Positions 1 to 8,871 of a stretch of DNA of 64,000 bases are shown in pieces. How positions within the stretch are numbered: the first letter of the stretch is position 1; each line of letters opens with the position of its first letter. The notes under the pieces are model-generated. The model worked only from the letters and a program-made list of their open reading frames with translations. It made no database searches and was not told the origin of the DNA. Made by a program: the position numbers and the translations under genes. Source of the DNA: JBAXTZ01 sp041666525 (lineage in GTDB: Bacteria; Bacillota; Negativicutes; JBAXTZ01); the NCBI GenBank assembly GCA_041666525.1, contig JBAYGT010000006.1, positions 62,001 to 126,000 of the forward strand, written 5' to 3'.

Positions 1-2
1 AG

Positions 3-1958
3 GGCACAGGAACTATTTTGGTAGACAAAATTGGTACAGCTACTGAATATGGGAAAATTGGCAAAGATGTTATGGCAGCGCCGGATGAGCCAACACCGCT
101 CCAGTTGCAAACCGGAAAACTGGTCAAGTTATGTGCGGGAATTGCTGCCGTGTTATTTTCGCTGGTCGGAGTTGTGACCTACATAAATATTCCCGATCAT
201 CTGTTCGGTGACCGGATAATTGAGAGTATTCTATCGGGAATAACCTTGGCGATGGCGATGTTACCGGAAGAGTTTCCGGTAATATTGACCGTATTTTTAT
301 CGATGGGCGCCTGGCGGTTGGCAAAAAAACAGTCGTTAGTACGCAATCTAGCCTCGGTGGAAACACTAGGGGCAGTATCGGTGTTGTGCGTTGACAAGAC
401 CGGCACGATAACGATGAACCAAATGACGGTGCAAGCTAGTTGGAGTTTTACTGATGACATCCCGGCGTTGATTAAGATAATGGGCATGGGCTGTGAGCCG
501 GATGCTTATGATCCGATGGAAAAAGCGATGATTGCCCATTGTGATGCCCAAGGAATTACCAGGACGAATATTTTTGGTGGTGAATTAATTCAAGATTACG
601 CGTTTACCGATGAAAACAAAATGATGGGACATGTCTGGAAAAACAGCGGAGAGATTATTGTCGCGGCCAAGGGCTCGCCGGAGCGGCTGCTTGCGCTTTG
701 TCAACTTAAGGCAGATGAGCTAACGCTTGCGGAAAGCAAAGCCGGCGAAATGTCCAGCCGCGGGTTGCGGGTTATTGCTGTCGGACAAATGCAGCTCGCT
801 AATATAAGCGCTGTTCCAAAAACATTGCGGGAGTGCAGGTTGCAATTTTGCGGGCTGATTGGCCTTGCCGACCCGCCCCGGGAGTCGATTAAACAGGATA
901 TCGAAATCTGCACCCGGGCCGGGGTACGGGTGGTCATGATCACTGGCGATAACGGCATTACTGCCAGTGCGATTGCCAAGCAAATAAATATGCCCGATAA
1001 TGACAAAATTATTACCGGTGATGAGCTCAATAAAATGAGTGATGAAGAATTGCGTGAGCGAGTCAAAATAGTTAGTATTTTTTCGCGGGTTCTTCCCGAA
1101 CATAAAATGCGGATCGTTCGAGCCTTTAAGAGCAATGGCGAAGTGGTAGCGATGACTGGCGACGGCGTTAACGACGCTCCGGCGTTGAAGTATGCTGATA
1201 TTGGAATTGCAATGGGCAAACGCGGGTCGGAAGTTTCGCGGGAGGCAGCCGACTTAATTTTGCTCGATGATAATTTTTCAACGATTGTCCATACCATCGA
1301 AGACGGCCGGCGAATTTATGATAATATCAAAAAGGCGGTTGGCTATGTATTTACTATCCATATTCCGATTGCACTTTCAGCGTTATTGGCGCCGTTGCTG
1401 GGTATCAGCCCGATAAATTTATTGCTGTTGCCGCTGCATGTGGTATTATTGGAGCTGGTAATCGATCCTACTTGCTCGGTAGTGTTGGAACGGCAACCGG
1501 CTGAACAAGATATCATGAACCGTCCACCCCGCAGTCCAAAAGCGAAACTGATTACGCTGGCTTCACTGCTAAAGAGCGTAGTGCAGGGTTTGATGATATT
1601 TGTTGCGGCCTTTGGCGCTTATATTATGTTTTTGAATCAACAACCGGATAATGCGCCGCAAGCGCGGTCGATGGGCTTGACGATAATATTATTGGCGAAT
1701 ATTCTGTTGGTGCAAGTTAATAGTTCAAATTCTGAATATGCCGTAAAATCATTTATGCGTCTGATGAAAGACAAAGTAATGCTGACGGTTGTTTTTGCTA
1801 CAATAGCCGGTTTGTTTATCATGTTATATACACCGCTTAGCGGATTTTTGAAATTGGCGCCGTTATCGCCGGGGCAGTTAGGACTGGCTGCGGTAATCGC
1901 CGGTGTCGCGGTGCTGTGGTATGAGCTGGTGAAAGTCTATCGCAGATGTGCAGGTTAA
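3..1958 (+). CDS. P-type cation-transporting ATPase, 5'-truncated by window edge
   Basis: Membrane pump that couples ATP hydrolysis to cation export, by its motifs closest to the P2 (Ca2+/Mg2+-type) ATPases. The frame is open from the first bases, and residues before the first possible start still match the actuator-domain end of the family, so the gene begins outside the window. Visible in order: two membrane helices, the second with a PEEFP motif in the M4 position; the phosphorylation motif DKTGT near 385-400; the hinge with TGDGVNDAPAL near 1155-1185; and four to five C-terminal helices. M4 has PEEFP where the Ca2+ pumps have PEG(L/V)P, so the transported ion is uncertain. The next gene follows after 28 bases on the same strand and may be co-transcribed. 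Confidence 0.9.
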   Translation, partial: GTGTILVDKIGTATEYGKIGKDVMAAPDEPTPLQLQTGKLVKLCAGIAAVLFSLVGVVTYINIPDHLFGDRIIESILSGITLAMAMLPEEFPVILTVFLSMGAWRLAKKQSLVRNLASVETLGAVSVLCVDKTGTITMNQMTVQASWSFTDDIPALIKIMGMGCEPDAYDPMEKAMIAHCDAQGITRTNIFGGELIQDYAFTDENKMMGHVWKNSGEIIVAAKGSPERLLALCQLKADELTLAESKAGEMSSRGLRVIAVGQMQLANISAVPKTLRECRLQFCGLIGLADPPRESIKQDIEICTRAGVRVVMITGDNGITASAIAKQINMPDNDKIITGDELNKMSDEELRERVKIVSIFSRVLPEHKMRIVRAFKSNGEVVAMTGDGVNDAPALKYADIGIAMGKRGSEVSREAADLILLDDNFSTIVHTIEDGRRIYDNIKKAVGYVFTIHIPIALSALLAPLLGISPINLLLLPLHVVLLELVIDPTCSVVLERQPAEQDIMNRPPRSPKAKLITLASLLKSVVQGLMIFVAAFGAYIMFLNQQPDNAPQARSMGLTIILLANILLVQVNSSNSEYAVKSFMRLMKDKVMLTVVFATIAGLFIMLYTPLSGFLKLAPLSPGQLGLAAVIAGVAVLWYELVKVYRRCAG

Positions 1959-1986
1959 AGGTCGGAGCTGAGATGGGGAGATGTGA

Positions 1987-2673
1987 ATGAATCAGGATTC
2001 GATACAAAAGTGGATTAAGATTACGGCGTTGGGAATGTTGCTGGGTGCGACCGCTGCCATTGAATTATTTGTGCCGCGGTTTTTCTCCGAACTCTACGCT
2101 TTGATTAAAACCGGACATATTCAGGAAGTTGCTGATTATCTGGCATCTTATGAGATGTTTGCCGCATTGTTGAGTATTTACGTTAACACGTTGATAAACA
2201 TCCTGGGGTTTCCGCCGTCGATAATTCTGTCTACAGCTAACGGTATTGTTTTTGGGATTGTTGGCGGTACATTTGTTTCGTGGATTGCCGAGTGTTTTGG
2301 AACGATTATCGGCTTTGTTTTGATGAAATCTTTACTGCGCCCGACGGCAATAGCGTTGGTTGAGAAAAGCAAATATATCAAAAAAATTGATGAGAAATGC
2401 GGCGCTAATGGTTTCAAGCTGGTGCTGTTTATGCGGATGATACCGTATTTTCCCTCCGTGGTGATTACGGCACTGGCTGCCGTCAGCAGCATCAGTTTAC
2501 GGAACTACGTTATTGCTACGATTATTGGCAAATTTCCTTCAACCGCCATTGAAGTCATTGTTGGACATGATTTGGTGAATTATCACGAACATCTATTGAG
2601 GCTGACTATAATTGGAATAGCTTTGATTGTCGGGTATATTACAGTAGCGTGGGTTATGCGCCGCAAAAAATAA
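1987..2673 (+). CDS. TVP38/TMEM64 (VTT-domain) family membrane protein
   Basis: Integral inner-membrane protein of 228 residues in the DedA/VTT superfamily; bacterial members are linked to lipid scrambling and envelope homeostasis, exact role here unknown. Visible: an N-terminal helix, the re-entrant segment rich in Gly near residues 75-105 (GIVFGIVGG, followed by ECFGTIIGF), the family-typical FMRMIPYFPS motif near residue 150, and two C-terminal helices ending in a basic tail. The ATG has a GGGAG ribosome site just upstream. It follows the P-type ATPase gene by 28 bases and is closed by an intrinsic terminator. Confidence 0.85.
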   Translation: MNQDSIQKWIKITALGMLLGATAAIELFVPRFFSELYALIKTGHIQEVADYLASYEMFAALLSIYVNTLINILGFPPSIILSTANGIVFGIVGGTFVSWIAECFGTIIGFVLMKSLLRPTAIALVEKSKYIKKIDEKCGANGFKLVLFMRMIPYFPSVVITALAAVSSISLRNYVIATIIGKFPSTAIEVIVGHDLVNYHEHLLRLTIIGIALIVGYITVAWVMRRKK

Positions 2674-2694
2674 ATAGTCGATTTGTCTGGAAGA

Positions 2695-2732
2695 GCCGTC
2701 CGATAGAAATAGCGGGCGGTTTTTGTTTTTTT
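2695..2732 (+). terminator. Intrinsic terminator after VTT-family gene
   Basis: Stem GCCGTCCG (2695-2702) pairs with CGGGCGGT (2713-2720), with two G-U pairs, and is followed by a T-rich run to 2732. Confidence 0.85.
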
Positions 2733-2741
2733 GAGCGTGTT

Positions 2742-2807
2742 TCTAACAAAAATCTAACATTACGCTAAGGTTGTGCAAACTATGTCGACAAAGTTATCAA
2801 GTATAAT
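2742..2807 (+). promoter_or_regulatory. Pho-box-like 11-bp direct repeats and -10 upstream of chitinase gene
   Basis: TCTAACA occurs at 2742 and 2753 with a degenerate third unit GCTAAGG at 2764, all exactly 11 bp apart. A perfect TATAAT lies at 2802-2807 and no good -35 box is present, as in activator-dependent promoters. The -10 is in the same helical register relative to the repeats as in the pstS promoter of this window (start of a repeat phase plus 16). The two repeat positions nearest the -10 are poorly conserved, so PhoB binding is an inference. Confidence 0.5.
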
Positions 2808-3060
2808 TAACACCAGGAAGAGGATAAATCACTCGTTCAACCAAAATATTGGAAATATATATTTTGATTTTTATAACTATTGTTGTTTTTGTAAATTGTT
2901 TTGTCAAATATTGTCAGGATACTGTCAGAGTTGTGGAATAAACTGATAGTAAGCAAAATTTTACCGCTATTCATCTTTCCTCCACAATTGCTTGGTACAA
3001 TCCGAGCATTGAAAAAATTGTGTCACAAACTATTTTGCAATAGAACAGGAGGGTATTATC
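2808..3060 (+). other. Long AT-rich leader of the chitinase gene with TGTCA direct repeats
   Basis: No gene is seen in this stretch. It holds TTGTCA at 2901 and 2911 and CTGTCA at 2922 (10-11 bp spacing), with a weak -10-like TAAACT at 2939, so a second regulated promoter is possible. A strong AGGAGG ribosome site lies about 8 bases before the ATG at 3061. Confidence 0.4.
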
Positions 3061-6000
3061 ATGGCAACAAAAACTGTACCAACAACACCAACAATTGGTT
3101 GGCCGAGCGCGACTAGCGGTAATTCTGTAACAATTGCCTGGAACATGTGGTGGGGAACCACTGGTACCAGTTGGGAAGTATGGGATAACGGTGTAAAAAT
3201 TTATACCAGTTCGACATTTACCAGCAGCAACGCTAATACTCAGGCTGGTACCGTGACTTTGAACGGCATTGCAAACGGAGCTCATAATTACGTTATAAAA
3301 CTCGTCAACAGCGCTGGATCGACGGCGTCAGCGGCTTACGCGCTGAACGTTGCCGGTGCAACCACTACTCCGACGCCGACACCAACGGCGACGGTTACAC
3401 CAACTCCGACTGTCACGGCAACGCCAACCCCGGTGGCTATAAATATTGTTGCACCAACTGCACCAAGTATCGCGTGGATGCCAACGACTTCGGATGGTAA
3501 ATCGGTTGCGGTATCCTGGAATATTTGGTGGGGTACGCCGGCGCAACGGTGGGAGCTCTATGATAATGGTAGCAAAGTTTATTCGAGCAGTAGTTTCACG
3601 GCCAAAGATACCAACACTGAATCCGGCACGGTCACGCTTACCAATGTTGCTAACGGAGCACACAGCTATGTTGTAAAATTATATAATGAAGGTACTGACA
3701 CGTCAGGAAACGCGACGGCGCTTTCGGCAACGAGTGCGGCGTATACCGTAACGGTCAGTGGTGTAGCAACGCAAACTCCGACAGCGACGGTAACGCCGAC
3801 GCCAACTGCAACCGTAACACCTACTCCGACAGCGACAGTAACGCCGACACCGACGGCAACGGCTACACCCACGCCGAGCGTTGTGTCTTCCGGGACGATA
3901 TATTTTCACGCAGCGGTGCCGCAAACTTCAACGAGCGCCTTCGCTCAGGCTGATTCGCTGGATTTGACCGGCGACAATTATACTGACCTGATCATGTCCA
4001 ACTATCTGGCCGGAGTAATGCTTGGACATACTTTGGAAGAAGCATTGCCGGGAATCAAATACAACAAAGACTATATGTATGGAACCATTTTTGCCCAACT
4101 GCTACAGGAAAATTTGGCAACGGAGCATTATGATAAAACCAGCAATCTAATCAATTCCAATCCTAATCAACAAGCAGTTATGGGCGTTGGTCAAGGCGGA
4201 CCTTACCAGATAAACAATTATGCTGCTGATCTGGTTGCAGAATCTGCATCTGTTGGTTCACTGAATAATTACATTGCAATTCAGAGTAATATCGGGTACA
4301 CAATGGACACTCAGGTTGCGCAAGTAAAAAAAGCTACCCCTGTGTCTTTCAATGACAAATACTACAGTCCGATGTTGACGGCATTTTTTCAGCTTAACGA
4401 TATGGTTTCACTACAAGCGCTGGAAGATGGTTCTGTCGGCTGGGTATCCAGCGCTGCACCGAATTATATCGCCGCGCTTCAAAAAATTGCGGCAATGCCC
4501 AACAGTCCATTTGAAATTCTGGTAAATTATGCTTACAATCAGGGATTCTATGGCGGTTTGTGCGATCAATTCTGTGATGATGCGGTTAATCTGACTGCGG
4601 AAGCGTTTTTGACAAAATATAATAGTTATAGTAACGCCAGCGGCGATACCTATAAGCAGTATCCTTACCAGGTGCGGTTCTACCTCGATGAATTGTATAA
4701 TCAATCAAGTTTGGGAACTACTGTGCACTGTGCCTGGAACATGACGCAATTACGTACAGTTACCGAGAATGTTTTTGCCAAGATGGCCTATACTGACAGC
4801 AGCGGAAAATATTTGAACTATACTGCAGCTCAGATTGACAGCGCCTTTGCTAGCGCATTGACTAGTGCCGGTGTGAGTTCGACGGCAATACTGGACCTTA
4901 GCGATGCGACCCAGCGCGCTAAAATTTTTGCGGTAATGGAAAGCATTCTTACTAATCTCGAAAATGCGACAGGTATGAAGTTTTCTGCCACTACCAATAA
5001 TCAATTGACAATTGGCGCAACCACGCCGACAGTAACGCCGACACCAACGGCTACTGTTACACCGACACCGGTGGCTACCACCACTGTCATCACACCAACA
5101 GCCCCGGATATTGCCTGGATGTCAACAACATCTGATGGCAGTTCGATAAAAGTCGGCTGGAATATTTGGTGGGGTACGCCGGCACAGCGCTGGGAATTAT
5201 ATGATAACGGTGAAAAAATATATACGAGCAGTTCGTTTGATACAAAAACTGCCACTACCGAGTCAGGCAGTGTAACTCTTACCAGTGTTGCCAACGGTGC
5301 GCACAGTTATGTTGTCAAATTATATAACGAAGGCAAAGATACGGCAGGAAATGCTATAGCGCTTTCGGCAACAAGCGCAGCATATGCTGTAACGGTCAGT
5401 GGTGCGGTAACGCCGACGCCAACAGCTACGGTAACACCTACGCCAACGGCAACGGTTACGCCTACCCCGACTGCGACTGCGACACCAACTCCGGTTGGCA
5501 CTGGTGCGATTTCAACCGGAACCGACTTGACGGATGTCAAGATCGGCGAAACTCTTAATTCCGCGCAAATGACGCAGCTAAACGCTATGAATTTTGGCGG
5601 TGAACTGGGAAGTCCGGGCACCGATAAAACCGTTGCAACTTACTATGGTGATTGGTTTACTTATGGTCGTGATTTTCAACCGTCCGATATACCGGCAGCG
5701 AAATACAATCGTATCTATTATAGCTTTATGAATATGGATACGGCGGGAAATGTTTTGATGGCTGATACTTATGCCGGGTTGGATAAAAAGTTCGATACTG
5801 ATGGTTGGGAAACGGATGACCAACGTGGTTTGCTAAAACAATTCTGGTTGCTGAAACAACGGTTTACAAGTCTCGAAACCTATATGTCCATCGGCGGTTG
5901 GACGTATTCCGGCGGTTTTGCGCAAATGGCAAGTACCGATGAAGGACGCAAGAATTTTGCTAAAAATGCGGTTGCGCTGGCAAAAAAATATGGGTTTGAT

Positions 6001-6909
6001 GGCGTGGATATCGATTGGGAATATCCGGGAGTGACAACGGAAAACAGCAAGCCTACTGCTCAGGACAAAGAGAATTTCACGTTGTTGATGCAAGCCTTGC
6101 GCACGGAACTCGACAGCGCCGGGCTGAGCTTGAGTGGCCGGAAGATGGGCTTGACGATGTGTGCCGGTATCGATCAAAATTGTATCAACAACATCGATTA
6201 TGATTCAGTCAAGCAGTACGTCAATCAGATTAATATTATGGCGTATGATGCGCACGGCGCCTGGGATAACAACGTTGGAGCAGTTGCGCCGCTATACAAT
6301 TCAGAAACGACTCAAACAGCATCGGACAGCACCTGGAACGTCAATGATGCGACAATTGAAATATTAGCAGCGATGCAGGGTGTTGCCTGCCCGGCAAAAG
6401 ATGGAACAGCTGCTACACTTGCGGCGCGTGAAGCAATTCTCGCCAACGCTTCAGCTTCCGATAAGGCGCAATTGAACATCGGAATGGAAAACGCGGCGCG
6501 CGGCTGGAAGATTGCTGAAGGAACCACGGTTACTGCCGAAAACTTTTCTTCACTCGTTGGACAAGGGGCGGCGGCCGGTTCGTGGGACGCCGGAGTTGCC
6601 GATTACAAAGATATTGTTTTGGCAGCAAGTGGTAAAGGAAAACTGGCGTCAACTTTGTCATCGGATTACAAAATGATATGGGATGCATATAGTGGCGAAG
6701 CGATAGTTTATGACAATGATGAAGTCTATTCAGTTGACACTCAGCAATCGGTAGCGCTCAAGGCCCAGTATGTTGCCGAAAATGGCTTGGGCGGGACGTT
6801 CAGCTGGGATTGCAGCGCCGATTATCAAGGTCAGTTGGCGCAAGCAGTAATTGATGGTCTAAATGGTAACACTTATCTTGCAACGATAATAAAAGGCGGC
6901 AAGGGATAG
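3061..6909 (+). CDS. Multidomain GH18 chitinase without signal peptide, probable type I secretion substrate
   Basis: Extracellular chitin-degrading enzyme of 1282 residues. Domains in order: a ChiA-N-like beta-sandwich (about 1-100; W-N-x-W-W-G-T motif), a Thr-Pro linker, a second copy (about 127-236), linker, an unrecognised domain (about 276-653) with a GVGQGGPYQIN stretch near 375 that resembles lysozyme-fold enzymes, linker, a third ChiA-N-like copy (about 675-780), linker, and a C-terminal GH18 barrel (about 820-1282). The GH18 signature DxxDxDxE is D980, D983, D985, E987, so the enzyme should be active. The N-terminus is MATKTVPTT and has no hydrophobic signal, which is odd for a chitinase; the HlyB/HlyD genes directly downstream suggest secretion in one step through a type I system. 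No RTX repeats were seen. Pho-like repeats upstream hint at phosphate control. Confidence 0.92.
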   Translation: MATKTVPTTPTIGWPSATSGNSVTIAWNMWWGTTGTSWEVWDNGVKIYTSSTFTSSNANTQAGTVTLNGIANGAHNYVIKLVNSAGSTASAAYALNVAGATTTPTPTPTATVTPTPTVTATPTPVAINIVAPTAPSIAWMPTTSDGKSVAVSWNIWWGTPAQRWELYDNGSKVYSSSSFTAKDTNTESGTVTLTNVANGAHSYVVKLYNEGTDTSGNATALSATSAAYTVTVSGVATQTPTATVTPTPTATVTPTPTATVTPTPTATATPTPSVVSSGTIYFHAAVPQTSTSAFAQADSLDLTGDNYTDLIMSNYLAGVMLGHTLEEALPGIKYNKDYMYGTIFAQLLQENLATEHYDKTSNLINSNPNQQAVMGVGQGGPYQINNYAADLVAESASVGSLNNYIAIQSNIGYTMDTQVAQVKKATPVSFNDKYYSPMLTAFFQLNDMVSLQALEDGSVGWVSSAAPNYIAALQKIAAMPNSPFEILVNYAYNQGFYGGLCDQFCDDAVNLTAEAFLTKYNSYSNASGDTYKQYPYQVRFYLDELYNQSSLGTTVHCAWNMTQLRTVTENVFAKMAYTDSSGKYLNYTAAQIDSAFASALTSAGVSSTAILDLSDATQRAKIFAVMESILTNLENATGMKFSATTNNQLTIGATTPTVTPTPTATVTPTPVATTTVITPTAPDIAWMSTTSDGSSIKVGWNIWWGTPAQRWELYDNGEKIYTSSSFDTKTATTESGSVTLTSVANGAHSYVVKLYNEGKDTAGNAIALSATSAAYAVTVSGAVTPTPTATVTPTPTATVTPTPTATATPTPVGTGAISTGTDLTDVKIGETLNSAQMTQLNAMNFGGELGSPGTDKTVATYYGDWFTYGRDFQPSDIPAAKYNRIYYSFMNMDTAGNVLMADTYAGLDKKFDTDGWETDDQRGLLKQFWLLKQRFTSLETYMSIGGWTYSGGFAQMASTDEGRKNFAKNAVALAKKYGFDGVDIDWEYPGVTTENSKPTAQDKENFTLLMQALRTELDSAGLSLSGRKMGLTMCAGIDQNCINNIDYDSVKQYVNQINIMAYDAHGAWDNNVGAVAPLYNSETTQTASDSTWNVNDATIEILAAMQGVACPAKDGTAATLAAREAILANASASDKAQLNIGMENAARGWKIAEGTTVTAENFSSLVGQGAAAGSWDAGVADYKDIVLAASGKGKLASTLSSDYKMIWDAYSGEAIVYDNDEVYSVDTQQSVALKAQYVAENGLGGTFSWDCSADYQGQLAQAVIDGLNGNTYLATIIKGGKG
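3365..5505 (+). repeat. Intragenic repeats: TPTPTATV linkers and duplicated ChiA-N modules
   Basis: Four Thr-Pro linkers (about 3361-3435, 3771-3885, 5020-5080 and 5400-5505) are built from repeats of the octapeptide-like unit TPTPTATV. The modules at about 3470-3770 and 5110-5400 are near-identical in protein and clearly related in DNA, evidence of internal duplication. Such tracts are prone to slippage and recombination. Confidence 0.85.
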
Positions 6910-6932
6910 GGAGTGCGAGTTACCGAGTAGTC

Positions 6933-6970
6933 GAGTTGTCAAGTTATCAGGTAGTCATTAGTCAAGTAGC
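6933..6970 (+). repeat. Degenerate GTCAAGT repeat tract, shared with the GH38 gene
   Basis: After the chitinase stop codon the DNA is a low-complexity series of imperfect AGTNGTCAAGT units. The 12-mer GAGTTGTCAAGT (6933-6944) occurs again, reversed, at 57046-57057 inside the alpha-mannosidase gene, together with a second TAGTCAAGT unit at both places. Confidence 0.45.
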
Positions 6971-6993
6971 TGGAACGCCGGAAACGCACATGC

Positions 6994-7040
6994 TATAATA
7001 GTCATGCTAAAGAAATAGTACAGGCCCGCTTTATGCGGGC
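6994..7040 (+). promoter_or_regulatory. Putative promoter -10 and leader hairpin before the first ABC exporter gene
   Basis: A consensus TATAAT lies at 6994-6999; the -35 is weak (TGGAAC at 6971). A hairpin GCCCGC (7024-7029) / GCGGGC (7035-7040) follows with only a short T-rich tail. It may end the chitinase transcript or act as a partial attenuator, letting the exporter be expressed at a different level from its presumed substrate. Confidence 0.45.
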
Positions 7041-7066
7041 TTGTATTGTATAAATCAGGAGCATTT

Positions 7067-8809
7067 ATGAAAAAAACGCTGAACTGGTTAGAGCGCAAGT
7101 TCAATGCGAAATGGTTTCTTTTATCTATTTTTCGCTACAAGCGCTACTTTTTTGAATGTATGGCCGGTGCACTGATTCTGCAAATACTTGGTCTCGCGCT
7201 GCCGGCGATTACGCAAGTTGTTGTGGACAAAGTTTTGCCAAACAAAGCCGATACTACGCTGACCGTACTTGCGGTTGGTTATATATTTGTGGCGGTATTT
7301 CAGTTTGCAATTTTTTTCTTAAGAGGGCTGGTTTCCAATCAAACGACGAACAAAATTGACATTTTATTAGGTGGCCGGTTGTTCCGTCATATCATGCGGT
7401 TGCCGCTGGTTTTTTTTGAATCGCGGCGCGTCGGCGATACATTAATGCGGGTGATTTCGCTAAACAGTATTCGCGAATTTCTTACCGGTCAAGCGTTAAA
7501 TTCATTACTCGACAGCGTGTTTGCTGTGGTCTATTTTGCATTGATGTATTGGTATAGCCCGGGATTGACACTGGTAGCCTTTGCATCAGTGCCGCTGCAG
7601 GTGTTTTTTGCTATCCGCTATCAGCCTGGCTATTTAAAACGGGTTGAGGAAATGTGGACGATTGAAAGTAATTCGAAATCATTTTTGGTTGAAGCGACTA
7701 ATTCGATTCAAACTATCAAGGCAATGGCTGCTGAACCGCTATTTAACCGGCGCTGGGAAGAAATCAGCAATAAAACGGCGCAAGCGTCATTTGCTGTCGG
7801 TATGACCGGTAATGCAATTGAGAACACCACACAGATGATTCAACGGGTGACCGGGGTATTGATTTTGTGGTATGGCGGTTATCTGGTAATAATGCAGCAA
7901 ATGTCACTTGGCCAATTAATCGCTTTTTCAATGCTGTTTAGCCAAATTAGTCAGCCGCTTGGCAATTTATTCAATCTTTGGCCGCAAGCTCAGCAGGCGT
8001 TAATGGCGGCGCATCGTATGAGTGATATTTTGCATACGCCGCGGGAATTTATGAATAACAAGCTGCAACAACGGGTGCCGTTTCGCGGCAGCATAGTTTT
8101 TGAGGATATCAGTTTCGGTTATAATCCCGAGAAAAAAATGGTTATCGAGAATTTTTCTTTTGGTATGATGCCCGGCGAACGGATTGGTTTTGTCGGCCGT
8201 TCCGGTTCGGGCAAAAGTACGCTGGCAAAATTGATACAACGCTTGTACTTGCCGCAAAAAGGCAAAATTTGCATTGACGGAATCGATATTGCCACGCTGG
8301 ACCCGGAGCATTTGCGTTCGCAAATCGGTGTGGTGCTGCAGGAAAATTACTTATTCAAAGGCAGCATCCGCGACAATATCGCGGTAAGTTTCCCTGGTGC
8401 GACGATGGCGGATATTTGCCGGGCGGCAGAAATCGCCGGCGCGCATGAGTTTATTCTGGAATTGCCGGAAGGTTATGATACCGATGTGGGTGAGCGTGGC
8501 GCGCAGCTCAGCGGTGGTCAGCGTCAGCGTATCGCCATTGCCAGAGCGTTGTTAACCAATCCGCGGATTTTAATATTTGACGAAGCAACAAGCGCGCTTG
8601 ATTATCAGTCCGAGCGGATAATCCTGAACAATCTTGACGAAATTTGCCGTGACCGCACGGTAATTATTATTGCCCACCGTTTGAGTACAGTGCACAATTG
8701 CAGCCGGATTGTAACGCTCGATCAGGGTAAAATTGTAGAATGCGGTTCGCACGAACAGTTGCTCGGCTATGGCGGTTTCTACGCCTGGTTGAACGAACAG
8801 CAGCGCTGA
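7067..8809 (+). CDS. Type I secretion ABC transporter (membrane-ATPase, no C39-like domain)
   Basis: ABC exporter half-transporter of 580 residues: six membrane helices (about 1-300) then a nucleotide-binding domain with Walker A GRSGSGKST, signature LSGGQRQR, Walker B ILIFDEATSA and the switch histidine in IIAHRLST. It begins directly at the membrane domain and lacks the N-terminal C39-like domain present in the second exporter of the locus. The ATG at 7067 is chosen because AGGAG lies just upstream; an earlier TTG in frame has no ribosome site. It sits between the signal-less chitinase and a HlyD adaptor gene, so a role in exporting that enzyme is likely, alone or as a heterodimer with the exporter at 10274. 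Confidence 0.9.
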   Translation: MKKTLNWLERKFNAKWFLLSIFRYKRYFFECMAGALILQILGLALPAITQVVVDKVLPNKADTTLTVLAVGYIFVAVFQFAIFFLRGLVSNQTTNKIDILLGGRLFRHIMRLPLVFFESRRVGDTLMRVISLNSIREFLTGQALNSLLDSVFAVVYFALMYWYSPGLTLVAFASVPLQVFFAIRYQPGYLKRVEEMWTIESNSKSFLVEATNSIQTIKAMAAEPLFNRRWEEISNKTAQASFAVGMTGNAIENTTQMIQRVTGVLILWYGGYLVIMQQMSLGQLIAFSMLFSQISQPLGNLFNLWPQAQQALMAAHRMSDILHTPREFMNNKLQQRVPFRGSIVFEDISFGYNPEKKMVIENFSFGMMPGERIGFVGRSGSGKSTLAKLIQRLYLPQKGKICIDGIDIATLDPEHLRSQIGVVLQENYLFKGSIRDNIAVSFPGATMADICRAAEIAGAHEFILELPEGYDTDVGERGAQLSGGQRQRIAIARALLTNPRILIFDEATSALDYQSERIILNNLDEICRDRTVIIIAHRLSTVHNCSRIVTLDQGKIVECGSHEQLLGYGGFYAWLNEQQR

Positions 8810-8871
8810 TAGTTTTGTAGAATTTTTATAGAATTACTTAGTAAAATTGGGCAAATAACACGAGGTGGAAT

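Noticed and set aside
3666..3924. Repeat-rich minus-strand frames and possible CRISPR-like array
   Set aside because: The repetition is the coding strand of Thr-Pro linkers, with no spacers of constant length.
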